A stretch of DNA of 64,000 bases from Hyphomicrobiales bacterium (GTDB taxonomy: Bacteria > Pseudomonadota > Alphaproteobacteria > Rhizobiales > CAJQND01): contig JANQOW010000088.1 in the NCBI GenBank assembly GCA_028285595.1, forward strand, positions 62,001-126,000. Reading direction: 5' to 3'. The notes below the pieces were generated by a model. The model searched no databases and was not told the DNA's origin. It saw nothing but the letters and a program-made list of their open reading frames with translations. Shown here piece after piece: positions 29,480 to 38,392 of the stretch (within the stretch, counting starts at the first letter, position 1; every line of letters begins with the position of its first letter). Made by a program: the position numbers and the translations under genes.

Positions 29480-29626
29480 TATGCGCGCCATGGAGGCAGT
29501 TTGACACAAGCTGAAAGGCTTAGGGTCGCGCGATAAGCGCGTCGCCTTCTACGACGCCAAAATTCGGTTGAACGATTCAGTCCTTGCCGCGATGTTGCGC
29601 GCACTGAATTCATCTTTGCTAGCCGT

Positions 29627-32600
29627 ATGAAGAATATTGGATTCAACAAGATATTCTGGGTGCTCGTCGCCTTTCTTCTCCTGTCGGGCGGCACGATCTT
29701 CTATTTGGTTCAGGCCCACACTGCGGAAGTCAGGCTCAAAATACTTCTGGAATCAGCGCGTTCAAACGCACACCTGATCACCACGGTCCAAAACTTCTAT
29801 TCCAAAGAGGTTGTTGCCCGGGTCGCTGACGTGGACACGGTTAAGGTGAGCCATGATTTTCGGAACGCTCCGGCCACTATCCCTCTGCCGGCAACCTTGA
29901 TGATTGAGCTCGCCAAGGAATTCACGGCAAGCGGTGCCCAGTCCAGCTTCCGATTAATCAGCGACTACCCCTTTCCCGCTCGTCAACCCCGAACCCTCTC
30001 TGCCTTTGACAAGGAGGCACTCGCCGCCTTGGTGACGGGAACGCAAAATGAGTTCTTCGCTGACTCTGAACAGAACGGGACGGCGCAGTTCAACTATGCC
30101 ACCCCGATCGTCATGAGCGAATCCTGCGTTGCCTGCCATAACCGGCGCGGCGACTCGCCAAAGCGTGACTGGAAAGTGGGCGATGTGCGCGGGGCATTGG
30201 TGGTGAGCCACTCCGGCGCCGTGCGGGCGGGCATCATGCCCGGCAGCTTGATGCAAATCTCGCTGCTGCTCGTGTTGGTGTTCCTGATGACAACCGCGCT
30301 GTTGGCGCAACTCATCTTGCGCTATCGCAAGGTACACCGCGAAGTCCAGGATCTGGCCGTCTCCGCTGTCAAACAGAATGAGGCCCTGGAGAAGGCGCGT
30401 CAAGCCGCGCAGGCAAGCGAGGCGCGCCTGACCGATGCGATCGAAGCACTGCCGGATGGTTTTGTGCTGTACGACAAAGATGACCGGCTGGTGGTGAGCA
30501 ATGAGAAGTACCGGCAAATCTATAGGGCCAGCTCTGACTACATCAAAAAGGGCGTGAGCTTTGAAGAGATCATCCGAAAAGGGGCAGAAGCTGGCCAGTA
30601 CGATATTCCCGATGGTGACCTTGAAGGTTGGGTGGCCGAGCGGCTGAGGGCACACCGGGCCAAGAGCGGCATGGTGGAACAGCATCTCGGCGATGGCCAT
30701 TGGTTGCGCATCATCGAACGGGGCACCAATGATGGTGGCACGGTTGGGTTTCGGGTGGACATATCCGAACTGAAAGCCCGTGAGCACACCTTGAGACGCA
30801 GTGAAGAGCAGCTCAAGACCACGGTGAGGTCGGCGCTCGATGCCATCATCGTCATCGATGAGAAAGCAGAGATCATTGAGTTTAACCCGGCCGCAGAGCA
30901 GATCTTCGGCTTTAAGCGCGCCGACGTGGTGGGCAAGCTCATGGCCGATTACATCGTGCCGGAGCGTTACCGCGATGCCCATGCGGCCGGTATCAAGAAA
31001 CTGCTGGAGACCGGTGAGGGCCCCTTGCTGGGGCAGCGTATTGAGATCGAGGCACTGCACGCCGAGGGTCATGAGTTCGTGATGGAGCTCGCGATCCAGC
31101 AAGCCGAGGGGCCTGATGGCCCGATCTTCATCGGCTATGCCCGCGATGTGACCGAGCAGAAGGCCGCTGAAGAACAGATCCTTTTGGAGAAAGAGCGCGC
31201 CGAGGTGGCCAACCGGGCGAAGGCGAGCTTCCTGGCCATGATGAGCCACGAAATTCGCACACCACTCAATGGGGTTTTGGGCATTCTTGGCCTGCTGCGC
31301 GATGACCGCAGCAAGCAGGAACAGAAGAAGCTCATCCGCACGGCGCGGGTTTCAGGCAAAGCGTTGCTGACGATCATTAACGACATTCTGGATTTCTCCA
31401 AACTGGAGGCGGGCCGGCTGGATTTGGATGAAGGGGTGTTCTTGATCGATCCGTTGGTGAACGGCGTTGAAAGCCTGGTGGCGCATAGGGCCAAAGAAAA
31501 TGGCGTGAGTTTAACGTTCTCCATCGATGATGCGGTACCGGACGCTGTTTCAGGCGACGCGGGCCGGATCAGACAGATCTTGCTGAACCTGTGTTGGAAC
31601 GCCATTAAGTTTTCCGAGGGCGGGAGCGTGCGGGTCTCCGTGGAGCAGCTCTCGACAGAGGGTGACCGCGCCACCATCAGGTTTACCGTCAAAGATGACG
31701 GCATCGGCATAGCTGATGAACATCACGACGAACTTTTTGCGGAATTCTCCATGTTGGATGCCTCTTACTCGCGCAAGTTTGGTGGCACGGGGCTGGGCCT
31801 GGCCATTTCCAAATCGCTTGTTCAGAACATGGGCGGGGAGATCGACTTCAACAGCAAGTTGGGGAAAGGCAGTACGTTCTGGTTTGATTTGCCACTGAAG
31901 ATCGCAGAGGTGAAAGATGCCGTCTCCGATGACGAGTTGGACAAGGAAGAAGATGCCCCCGCCGTCAGCAACTATCGCATTCTGCTGGCTGAGGACAACA
32001 CCACCAACCAATTGGTCATTGGCAACATGCTGGAGCGCCTGGGCTGCCTCGTGGATATCGTGAGCAACGGTCTTGAGGTGTTGGATGCCGTGCAGAGCCG
32101 GCCCTATGACATCGTGCTCATGGATGTGTCCATGCCGGAGATGGATGGGCTGGAAGCCACAAAGCAAATCCGCCAGTTGGACGGAAAAGTAGGCAAAATT
32201 CCGATCATTGCGCTCACGGCCTACGCACTTGATGAGGATCGGCAAACTGCCTTTGCGGCTGGTATGGACGAGTTTGTGTCCAAACCCGTATCACGCATCG
32301 AACTGGCCCGGGCGATCGCCCGTCAGGGCGAGGCGCGCAAGAACGGTACGGCTGTGGAGCGGCCCGATGCGGAGACGGCAGACTATTTCGACATGGGCGT
32401 CTTCAACGCCGTGGTGGGGGGTATGGGGGCTGAGACGCGCGATAAGGCCCTGGCGGCCTTTTCCAGTGAACTGAGCGCATATGGTGAGCGGGTGGCGCAG
32501 GCCGCCCAGGCGGGTGATCTGGACGATCTTGAGAAGGTCAGCCACCTGATCAAGGGCATAGCCGGCACATTCGGCGCCGGCGCGCTGCAGCAAGCGGCCA

Positions 32601-32725
32601 CCAGGGTCAACGACAATGCCCGCAGCAACAAGTCGGCGAAGGCATTTACCCAAGCAAAAGATTTAAGCAAGCTCTGTGCGCTAACACTAGAGGCGCTGAC
32701 GGCGATGAACACGCTCGTCGACTGA
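29627..32725 (+). CDS. hybrid sensor histidine kinase: DUF3365-like CXXCH sensor, PAS domains, HisKA/HATPase, REC, Hpt
   Basis: SCVACHNRRGDSPKRDWKVGDVRGALVVS; MMSHEIRTPLNGVLG; GTGLGLAISKSLV; DIVLMDVSMPEMDGLEATKQIR; SHLIKGIAGTFGA. Confidence 0.92.
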   Translation: MKNIGFNKIFWVLVAFLLLSGGTIFYLVQAHTAEVRLKILLESARSNAHLITTVQNFYSKEVVARVADVDTVKVSHDFRNAPATIPLPATLMIELAKEFTASGAQSSFRLISDYPFPARQPRTLSAFDKEALAALVTGTQNEFFADSEQNGTAQFNYATPIVMSESCVACHNRRGDSPKRDWKVGDVRGALVVSHSGAVRAGIMPGSLMQISLLLVLVFLMTTALLAQLILRYRKVHREVQDLAVSAVKQNEALEKARQAAQASEARLTDAIEALPDGFVLYDKDDRLVVSNEKYRQIYRASSDYIKKGVSFEEIIRKGAEAGQYDIPDGDLEGWVAERLRAHRAKSGMVEQHLGDGHWLRIIERGTNDGGTVGFRVDISELKAREHTLRRSEEQLKTTVRSALDAIIVIDEKAEIIEFNPAAEQIFGFKRADVVGKLMADYIVPERYRDAHAAGIKKLLETGEGPLLGQRIEIEALHAEGHEFVMELAIQQAEGPDGPIFIGYARDVTEQKAAEEQILLEKERAEVANRAKASFLAMMSHEIRTPLNGVLGILGLLRDDRSKQEQKKLIRTARVSGKALLTIINDILDFSKLEAGRLDLDEGVFLIDPLVNGVESLVAHRAKENGVSLTFSIDDAVPDAVSGDAGRIRQILLNLCWNAIKFSEGGSVRVSVEQLSTEGDRATIRFTVKDDGIGIADEHHDELFAEFSMLDASYSRKFGGTGLGLAISKSLVQNMGGEIDFNSKLGKGSTFWFDLPLKIAEVKDAVSDDELDKEEDAPAVSNYRILLAEDNTTNQLVIGNMLERLGCLVDIVSNGLEVLDAVQSRPYDIVLMDVSMPEMDGLEATKQIRQLDGKVGKIPIIALTAYALDEDRQTAFAAGMDEFVSKPVSRIELARAIARQGEARKNGTAVERPDAETADYFDMGVFNAVVGGMGAETRDKALAAFSSELSAYGERVAQAAQAGDLDDLEKVSHLIKGIAGTFGAGALQQAATRVNDNARSNKSAKAFTQAKDLSKLCALTLEALTAMNTLVD

Positions 32726-32757
32726 TGCAGATGTAGAATCTTTCTGAGAGATCTGGG

Positions 32758-34203
32758 ATGCCCATCTCGAAACAAAATGTACTGTTGGTTGAAGACGCTG
32801 TCTCGCTGGCGGTGGTCTACAAGGATTGGCTTGAGCGCGCCGGCTTTAGCGTTGACCATGTGGAAACCGGCAAAGCGGCTCTTGAGGCCCTGGAACAAGG
32901 CGGGCACCGGGCCATGCTACTGGACCTGAACCTTCCTGATATGAGCGGGATGGACATTCTGAAACATGTTTCAGAACGCCAGATCTCCATCACCGTTGTT
33001 GTGGTCACGTCCAGTGGGTCTATCAAGACCGCAGTTGATGCCATGCGGGCCGGCGCCTACGACTTCATCGTCAAACCGCCCGCAGAAGAGCGCATGGTCA
33101 CGACGATCCGCAATGCGTGCGAGCGCGAGCAGTTGCATCAGGCCATCGCGGAGATTCGCAATGATTTCAACGACGGCAACTTCCATGGTTTCATCGGCAA
33201 GGCGCCCACCATGCTGGCCGTCTTCAAGATGATTGAGAATGTCGCCCGCTCCAAGGCGACCGTATTCATCACCGGCGAGAGCGGTACTGGTAAGGAAGTC
33301 TGTGCGGAGGCCATTCACAATGCAGGGCCGCGCGCGGGCAAACCGTTTGTGCCACTGAACTGCGCGGCTATTCCCCGCGATCTCATTGAATCAGAGATTT
33401 TCGGTCACGTGAAGGGCGCCTTTACAGGTGCCACCGGGGACCGGGAGGGCGCAGCGGCGGCGGCAAATGGCGGAACGCTGTTCCTTGACGAGATTTGCGA
33501 GATGGACATTGACCTGCAAACCAAACTGCTGCGCTTCTTGCAGACCGGGACGGTCCAGCGGGTGGGCAGCGATACCGTGGCGCCGGTGGATGTGCGCGTG
33601 GTGTGCGCCACCAACAAAGATCCGCTTGAGGAGGTCGAGCAGGGCCGCTTCCGGGAAGATCTGTACTACCGGCTCCACGTACTGCCGATCCACCTGCCTC
33701 CTTTGCGCGAGCGGGATGCGGATGTGTTGGAGATCGCGCACCAGTTTCTTGAGAGTTTTTCCGTTGAAGAAGGAAAGGCCTTTGAAGCGTTCTCCGTGGA
33801 TGCGGAGGACAAGCTCCTGGCCCATCAATGGCCGGGCAATGTTCGCGAATTGCAAAACGTCGTGCGCAATGCGGTGGTGCTTCACGACGGCGCCATCCTG
33901 GAAGCAGAGATGATCAACCTTGGCGGGCCAAAGCGCTCGGCGCCGATTGAGCGCGATCGTGCGCAGCCTTCGGAGGCCGCACCGCCGCCGACGGGTTCGG
34001 CGTCCACAGCCACCGATGGGGCGGGCAACAAGATTGTGCGCGTGGTGCTGGGCCGGCCTTACGCGGAGCTTGAACGGGATGTTGTGATGGCCACCTTCGA
34101 TTATTGTGGCGGCAGCATTCCCAAAGCGTCCAAGGTGTTGAAAATGAGCCCCTCCACCCTCTATCGCAAGCGGGAGGACTGGACGCGCGGGGAGAGCGAA
34201 TAA
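32758..34203 (+). CDS. sigma54-dependent response regulator (NtrC family: REC-AAA+-HTH)
   Basis: REC LLDLNLPDMSGMDIL; Walker A GESGTGKE; GAFTGA loop; C-terminal Fis-like HTH GGSIPKASKVLKMSPSTLYRK. Confidence 0.95.
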   Translation: MPISKQNVLLVEDAVSLAVVYKDWLERAGFSVDHVETGKAALEALEQGGHRAMLLDLNLPDMSGMDILKHVSERQISITVVVVTSSGSIKTAVDAMRAGAYDFIVKPPAEERMVTTIRNACEREQLHQAIAEIRNDFNDGNFHGFIGKAPTMLAVFKMIENVARSKATVFITGESGTGKEVCAEAIHNAGPRAGKPFVPLNCAAIPRDLIESEIFGHVKGAFTGATGDREGAAAAANGGTLFLDEICEMDIDLQTKLLRFLQTGTVQRVGSDTVAPVDVRVVCATNKDPLEEVEQGRFREDLYYRLHVLPIHLPPLRERDADVLEIAHQFLESFSVEEGKAFEAFSVDAEDKLLAHQWPGNVRELQNVVRNAVVLHDGAILEAEMINLGGPKRSAPIERDRAQPSEAAPPPTGSASTATDGAGNKIVRVVLGRPYAELERDVVMATFDYCGGSIPKASKVLKMSPSTLYRKREDWTRGESE

Positions 34204-34208
34204 AAAGA

Positions 34209-34227
34209 GGCGGGCCAATGGCCCGCC
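34209..34227. terminator. hairpin between convergent regulator and PMM genes
   Basis: GGCGGGCC-AAT-GGCCCGCC. Confidence 0.55.
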
Positions 34228-34252
34228 AAGTTGGGGGCTGAGTGTGTGCAGC

Positions 34253-35011
34253 TTAAGACGCGTGGCGGTAGAGGCGCGTCACCGGGATGGTGCTGAGGCT
34301 CAGGTGCCGCCAGGTTTCCAGGAAGCCTTCAACCGAGACAATATCGTGGTTTGGCGAATCCGCTCGCAGCGCTTCGGCCAACGGATAGTCGTTGCCGCCA
34401 GGGGCCATCCGATCTCCGAAGAAGGTGATGGGCAGACCCGGATGGTCCTGTTTCACAACACTGAGCGCCTTCGACTTGTTCCATCCCTTGGGCGCCACAT
34501 CGATGCTGATTTCGCCGCCTGCTGAGGCCTCATACTCGGTGAAGGTTTCAACAAAGCGTTCGATAAACTTGCGCCGCTCACCTTCGCGTTGATCCCATTC
34601 AAAGTAGGCTTTGCGCGCTTCCCGGTCGGCGTTCCGGCCCACCACGCTGACGTTGAGCATGCCGGTGCGGAACTCAATGTGATTACCGAACCGGCTGGGA
34701 TAATCGCTCAAGCTCACGAAGTCATCCAGGGCCTCGATCAGCAGCTTGGGAAACTGATGATCCAGCCGGTAGATCGCATTGCCGTCGGCCCAGAGCTCCG
34801 CTGCGGAGCAACAGAACACGCCGCGGGCTCTGGCAATTATGGACTTGGGCAACTGCTCTTGCAGTTTCGGCAGATCACTGCCGGAGACCAGGTAGACCAT
34901 GTGGCGATCGCAAAACCGTTGGAAGAAATCTCCAAAATCGTTGTCGATCGGCTTGCGCGGGTCGGTCAGGGTGCCGTCCACATCGAACATGTATATACGT
35001 GATGTCATCAT
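34253..35011 (-). CDS. HAD-IIB phosphomannomutase, eukaryotic PMM-like
   Basis: MFDVDGTLTDPRKPI (DVDGT), FRTGMLNVSVVGRNA, SIDVAPKGWNKSKALSVV, ITFFGDRMAPGGNDYPLAE. Confidence 0.85.
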   Translation of the reverse strand: MMTSRIYMFDVDGTLTDPRKPIDNDFGDFFQRFCDRHMVYLVSGSDLPKLQEQLPKSIIARARGVFCCSAAELWADGNAIYRLDHQFPKLLIEALDDFVSLSDYPSRFGNHIEFRTGMLNVSVVGRNADREARKAYFEWDQREGERRKFIERFVETFTEYEASAGGEISIDVAPKGWNKSKALSVVKQDHPGLPITFFGDRMAPGGNDYPLAEALRADSPNHDIVSVEGFLETWRHLSLSTIPVTRLYRHAS

Positions 35012-35017
35012 TGCCTC

Positions 35018-36472
35018 CTATGCCGCAACGTCAGTCCCGGGCTCTTGCTCGCGCCCATAGATATCCTCAATCCGGACGATGTCGTCTTCGCCGAGGTAGG
35101 TGCCGTATTGAACTTCAATAATCTCCACGGGCTCCTCGGTGACGTTCTCAAGACGGTGCACCGCACCTTGCGGAATGAACACCTGCTCACACGGGCCAAG
35201 ATCCATGACCTTGTCATCAACGGTCACGCGTGCAGTGCCTGACACAACCACCCAGTGCTCTGCGCGGTGGTGATGATATTGCAGCGACAGGCGGCCGCCG
35301 GAGTCCACGCGAATGCGCTTGACCTGATGGCTCTCGCCGCGGTCGATGGAGTCAAACCGGCCCCAGGGGCGATCCTCACCAAGATGCTTCTTGTGTTCGC
35401 CGCGTTGGTCTATTTGCATGCGTTCAACCAGCGATTTGACGGATTGCGTGTGGTCTTTGTGCGTCACCAGAACGGCATCATGATTGGCCACGACCACCAC
35501 ATCCTGCACCCCGGCAACGGCGACCATCGGCCCATCGGTCATAACCAGTGAGTTTCGGGTATTCACGGACACCACATCTCCTTCAATGACGTTGCCCCTT
35601 TCATCACGATTGCCGTGATTCCAATAGGCCTCCCAGGATCCCAGATCGCTCCAGCCGGGGTTCATGGGCACGATGGCCGCCCTGCGGGTGTGCTCCATCA
35701 CGGCATAGTCAATCGAGATCTTCGCGATGCTGGAGAAATGGGCGCCGGCCAGGAGCAGCTTTAGGCCCATCCAATGGCCGTAGCTGACACTTTTGCGGAT
35801 CTTGGCCAGGATCTCCGGGCAATGGGCCTCCATCTCCTCCAATATATCTTTGCGATTGAAGAGGAAGATGCCTGCATTCCAAGAGGTGGACGGATCGCGG
35901 ATCAATTTGTTGGCAAGGGTTGCGCTGGGCTTTTCGATAAAGCGTCCGATGCGCGAAGCATGGAGGCTCAACTTCTCGCCACTGGCCTGGATGTAACCGT
36001 AGCCGGTCTCAGCATGGCTTGGTTTGATGCCGAACGTCACCAGGTAGGAATGATCCTGGATGACATCCACACCTGACTTGATTGCCCGCATAAAGGCTTC
36101 CTGGTCCTCGATCCAGTGATCGGAGGGCAGAACCAGACAGGGCTGATGTTCCGAGGTGTTTGAGGTCGCGATCAATGCGGCTGCGATTGCGGGCGCGGTG
36201 TCACGGCCCATGGGCTCGCAGATGATCGCACGCGGGGCAATACCGCATTCGGCAAGCTGATGCTCAACCACTTGCCCAAAGGCCTTGCCGGTCACAACGA
36301 TGGGCGCGGTAAAGCGCTTCGGATCAGATACCCTCTTGGCCGTCACTTGGAACAGGCTTTCGCCGTTCATCAAGCGGCAGAACTGCTTTGGGGTCTCTTC
36401 GCGCGAGACGGGCCACAGCCGCGTCCCCGCGCCGCCAGCAAGGATGATGGGGGTGATCAAATGCGTTTTCAT
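35018..36472 (-). CDS. algA: mannose-1-phosphate guanylyltransferase / mannose-6-phosphate isomerase
   Basis: ITPIILAGGAGTRLWPVSREETPKQF; C-terminal RPWGRFDSIDRGESHQVKRIRVDSGGRLSLQYHHHRAEHWVVVSGTA. Confidence 0.93.
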   Translation of the reverse strand: MKTHLITPIILAGGAGTRLWPVSREETPKQFCRLMNGESLFQVTAKRVSDPKRFTAPIVVTGKAFGQVVEHQLAECGIAPRAIICEPMGRDTAPAIAAALIATSNTSEHQPCLVLPSDHWIEDQEAFMRAIKSGVDVIQDHSYLVTFGIKPSHAETGYGYIQASGEKLSLHASRIGRFIEKPSATLANKLIRDPSTSWNAGIFLFNRKDILEEMEAHCPEILAKIRKSVSYGHWMGLKLLLAGAHFSSIAKISIDYAVMEHTRRAAIVPMNPGWSDLGSWEAYWNHGNRDERGNVIEGDVVSVNTRNSLVMTDGPMVAVAGVQDVVVVANHDAVLVTHKDHTQSVKSLVERMQIDQRGEHKKHLGEDRPWGRFDSIDRGESHQVKRIRVDSGGRLSLQYHHHRAEHWVVVSGTARVTVDDKVMDLGPCEQVFIPQGAVHRLENVTEEPVEIIEVQYGTYLGEDDIVRIEDIYGREQEPGTDVAA

Positions 36473-36525
36473 GTTCAGCTCCTTTTGACTGTGCGGCGGT
36501 GGTGCCGCGGTTTGGCAATGCAGTC

Positions 36526-36540
36526 GCAAGAGCTTGGCCA
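36526..36540 (-). promoter_or_regulatory. sigma54-type promoter for algA-PMM
   Basis: Minus strand TGGCCAAGCTCTTGC (GG-N10-GC), 54 bp upstream of algA ATG. Confidence 0.55.
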
Positions 36541-36652
36541 ACTTCCGATTTTGCGCTTCAGGGATTTCGCGAGAAGGCAGGCAACCCGCAGAAAACGGAA
36601 GTTTTCCAGAGCAACGCCCTCATTGCTGTCGTGTTTGGGGCCGCCATGCCAA

Positions 36653-36696
36653 TTTCGAATATTGAAAAGATCCCGGTTCGATTTTCGAAATTGAAA
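36653..36696. promoter_or_regulatory. pair of inverted-repeat candidate activator sites
   Basis: TTTCGAATATTGAAA (36653..36667) and TTTCGAAATTGAAA (36683..36696) in the divergent algA/alg44 intergenic region. Confidence 0.6.
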
Positions 36697-36739
36697 GGCC
36701 GAAAGTTCTCAGATCTGTCGATTTTTCTGCTGAAATGGT

Positions 36740-36755
36740 TGGCATGCCGATTGCT
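36740..36755 (+). promoter_or_regulatory. sigma54-type promoter for alg44-alg8
   Basis: TGGCATGCCGATTGCT; one mismatch to TGGCACG-N4-TTGCW; 30 bp before ATG. Confidence 0.75.
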
Positions 36756-36784
36756 CCTTTAGGGGCGAACCGGAGACACTCAAG

Positions 36785-38392
36785 ATGAAAGTCGTTCGAG
36801 AGCGTCCCTGCCAACGTCGGCACCACCGCGTCACCGCGCCGCTCGATGTGAGGCTGGGCGAAAGCAAGCACCACTACCGCGCCAGCAACTGGAGCCTGGG
36901 TGGGTTGCGCCTTGATGGCGTTGCGGCACCCCTGCCCATGGCGGGCGATGAGATCCAACTCAATCTGGTTTTGCCCTTCCAGGGGTTTGACATTGGATTT
37001 GACCTTCACGCCCGCGTGGTGCGCACGCAAGACACAGACGGCACTGTCGCGTTTGAATTTACCGATGTGCCTGAACGCTCGCGCGATCTGATGTCTCATT
37101 TCATTGAGGATCTGATCCGCGGGCAAATGGGCACCTTTGAAGATGCCATCTGCCGGATCGATGTGCCTGTGACGCCGATCTCAACTGATCCGGATCCAAA
37201 TCCCTCATCGGCTGTGCCTGTGCCCCGTTGGCCGCTCAAGACCATCCTGATGTCGGCCTTCTATATTCTCTTGGGCAGTGCTGTGTTCGGTTACGGTGGG
37301 CTCCTGGCGTATTCGTCGATGATGCGGTTGGAAGTACAAACCGCCGTTGTTTCGGTTCCCTTGCAGACGCTGAAGATGCCAGTGGATGGGGTTCTGTTGT
37401 CGATGCGGTATGGCTTGGGGGCGCGGGTGGAGCGGGGCGATCTGATTGCTGAGATCGAGGATCCCAAGCTTGCGGCGCAAATTGCAGCCGCCCAGAGTGC
37501 CTTGAAAGACGCCCAAGACCGTCACTTCCGATCCCAGGAGAAATATCGGATCGAAGCGGAAAGGCTGAAACTCTATCAGACCATCAACAAGACCGATCTG
37601 GACGTGGCCAAGGCTCGCCTGGCGGCCCGCCAGGTGGATCTCGCCGCTGCAGATGCCCATTTCCGGCGCATTGCCAAGCTGCACGGGGAAGGATTTGCCA
37701 ACACCCAGAAGCTTGACGAGGCCAAAGCGCGCCAATTGCGGGCTGCAGCGGGCGTGCGCGAGCTGGAAGTGAAGGTTGCACAAACGGTCGCCATGCACGC
37801 CGTCTCCCACAAGCGCCATTACAACCACAAAGAATTCGTGGTGGATCTCGACATGTTGGCGCTGGAACTCGACGAGAGCCACAGTGAGTTGAAATCAGCA
37901 GAGCGCAAATTGGCCCTGTTGCAGGACACCCAAAAGTCCCGCGCGATCAGGGCTCCCTTCAGCGGCCATGTTGTTTCTCTGCCCCAGGTTGCCGGCGTTA
38001 GCGTCGCCAAGGGGCAGACCGTTCTGGTGTTGGAGCAGGATGTGGCGCCAACGGTGACGGCGTATCTGGATCAAGACGAAATACTCAAAGTGGGCCTGGA
38101 TGATGCGGCGAAAATCTTCCTCCCGGCCCTGAACCGTCATGTGCAGGCCCGGGTGATCGCAATCAATCGTCGGTCGGGCTATCTGGATCTCAAAGGGTCT
38201 CAGTACACCTGGAAAAGCAGTGGTGAGCGCACTGCGGCTGTGCAACTGAAACTTCTGGGCACGGCTTACCCTGAGCGTAAGATCTCTGCTGGGCTGCCGG
38301 CCGTGGTGATCTTTGACCGGCGCATTACCAACGATCTGGTTGCCAAGTTGACTTCGTTTACGGCCGCAATCACAGGCGGCAGCGATGCTTAA
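36785..38392 (+). CDS. alg44: PilZ-HlyD protein, Alg44-like c-di-GMP-binding copolymerase
   Basis: PilZ motif RRHHR...NWSLGG; single TM; HlyD-like membrane-fusion segment. Confidence 0.85.
   Translation: MKVVRERPCQRRHHRVTAPLDVRLGESKHHYRASNWSLGGLRLDGVAAPLPMAGDEIQLNLVLPFQGFDIGFDLHARVVRTQDTDGTVAFEFTDVPERSRDLMSHFIEDLIRGQMGTFEDAICRIDVPVTPISTDPDPNPSSAVPVPRWPLKTILMSAFYILLGSAVFGYGGLLAYSSMMRLEVQTAVVSVPLQTLKMPVDGVLLSMRYGLGARVERGDLIAEIEDPKLAAQIAAAQSALKDAQDRHFRSQEKYRIEAERLKLYQTINKTDLDVAKARLAARQVDLAAADAHFRRIAKLHGEGFANTQKLDEAKARQLRAAAGVRELEVKVAQTVAMHAVSHKRHYNHKEFVVDLDMLALELDESHSELKSAERKLALLQDTQKSRAIRAPFSGHVVSLPQVAGVSVAKGQTVLVLEQDVAPTVTAYLDQDEILKVGLDDAAKIFLPALNRHVQARVIAINRRSGYLDLKGSQYTWKSSGERTAAVQLKLLGTAYPERKISAGLPAVVIFDRRITNDLVAKLTSFTAAITGGSDA

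Noticed and set aside
29954-31249. 431-aa minus-strand ORF
   Set aside because: Antisense to the well-supported hybrid kinase; no recognisable domain
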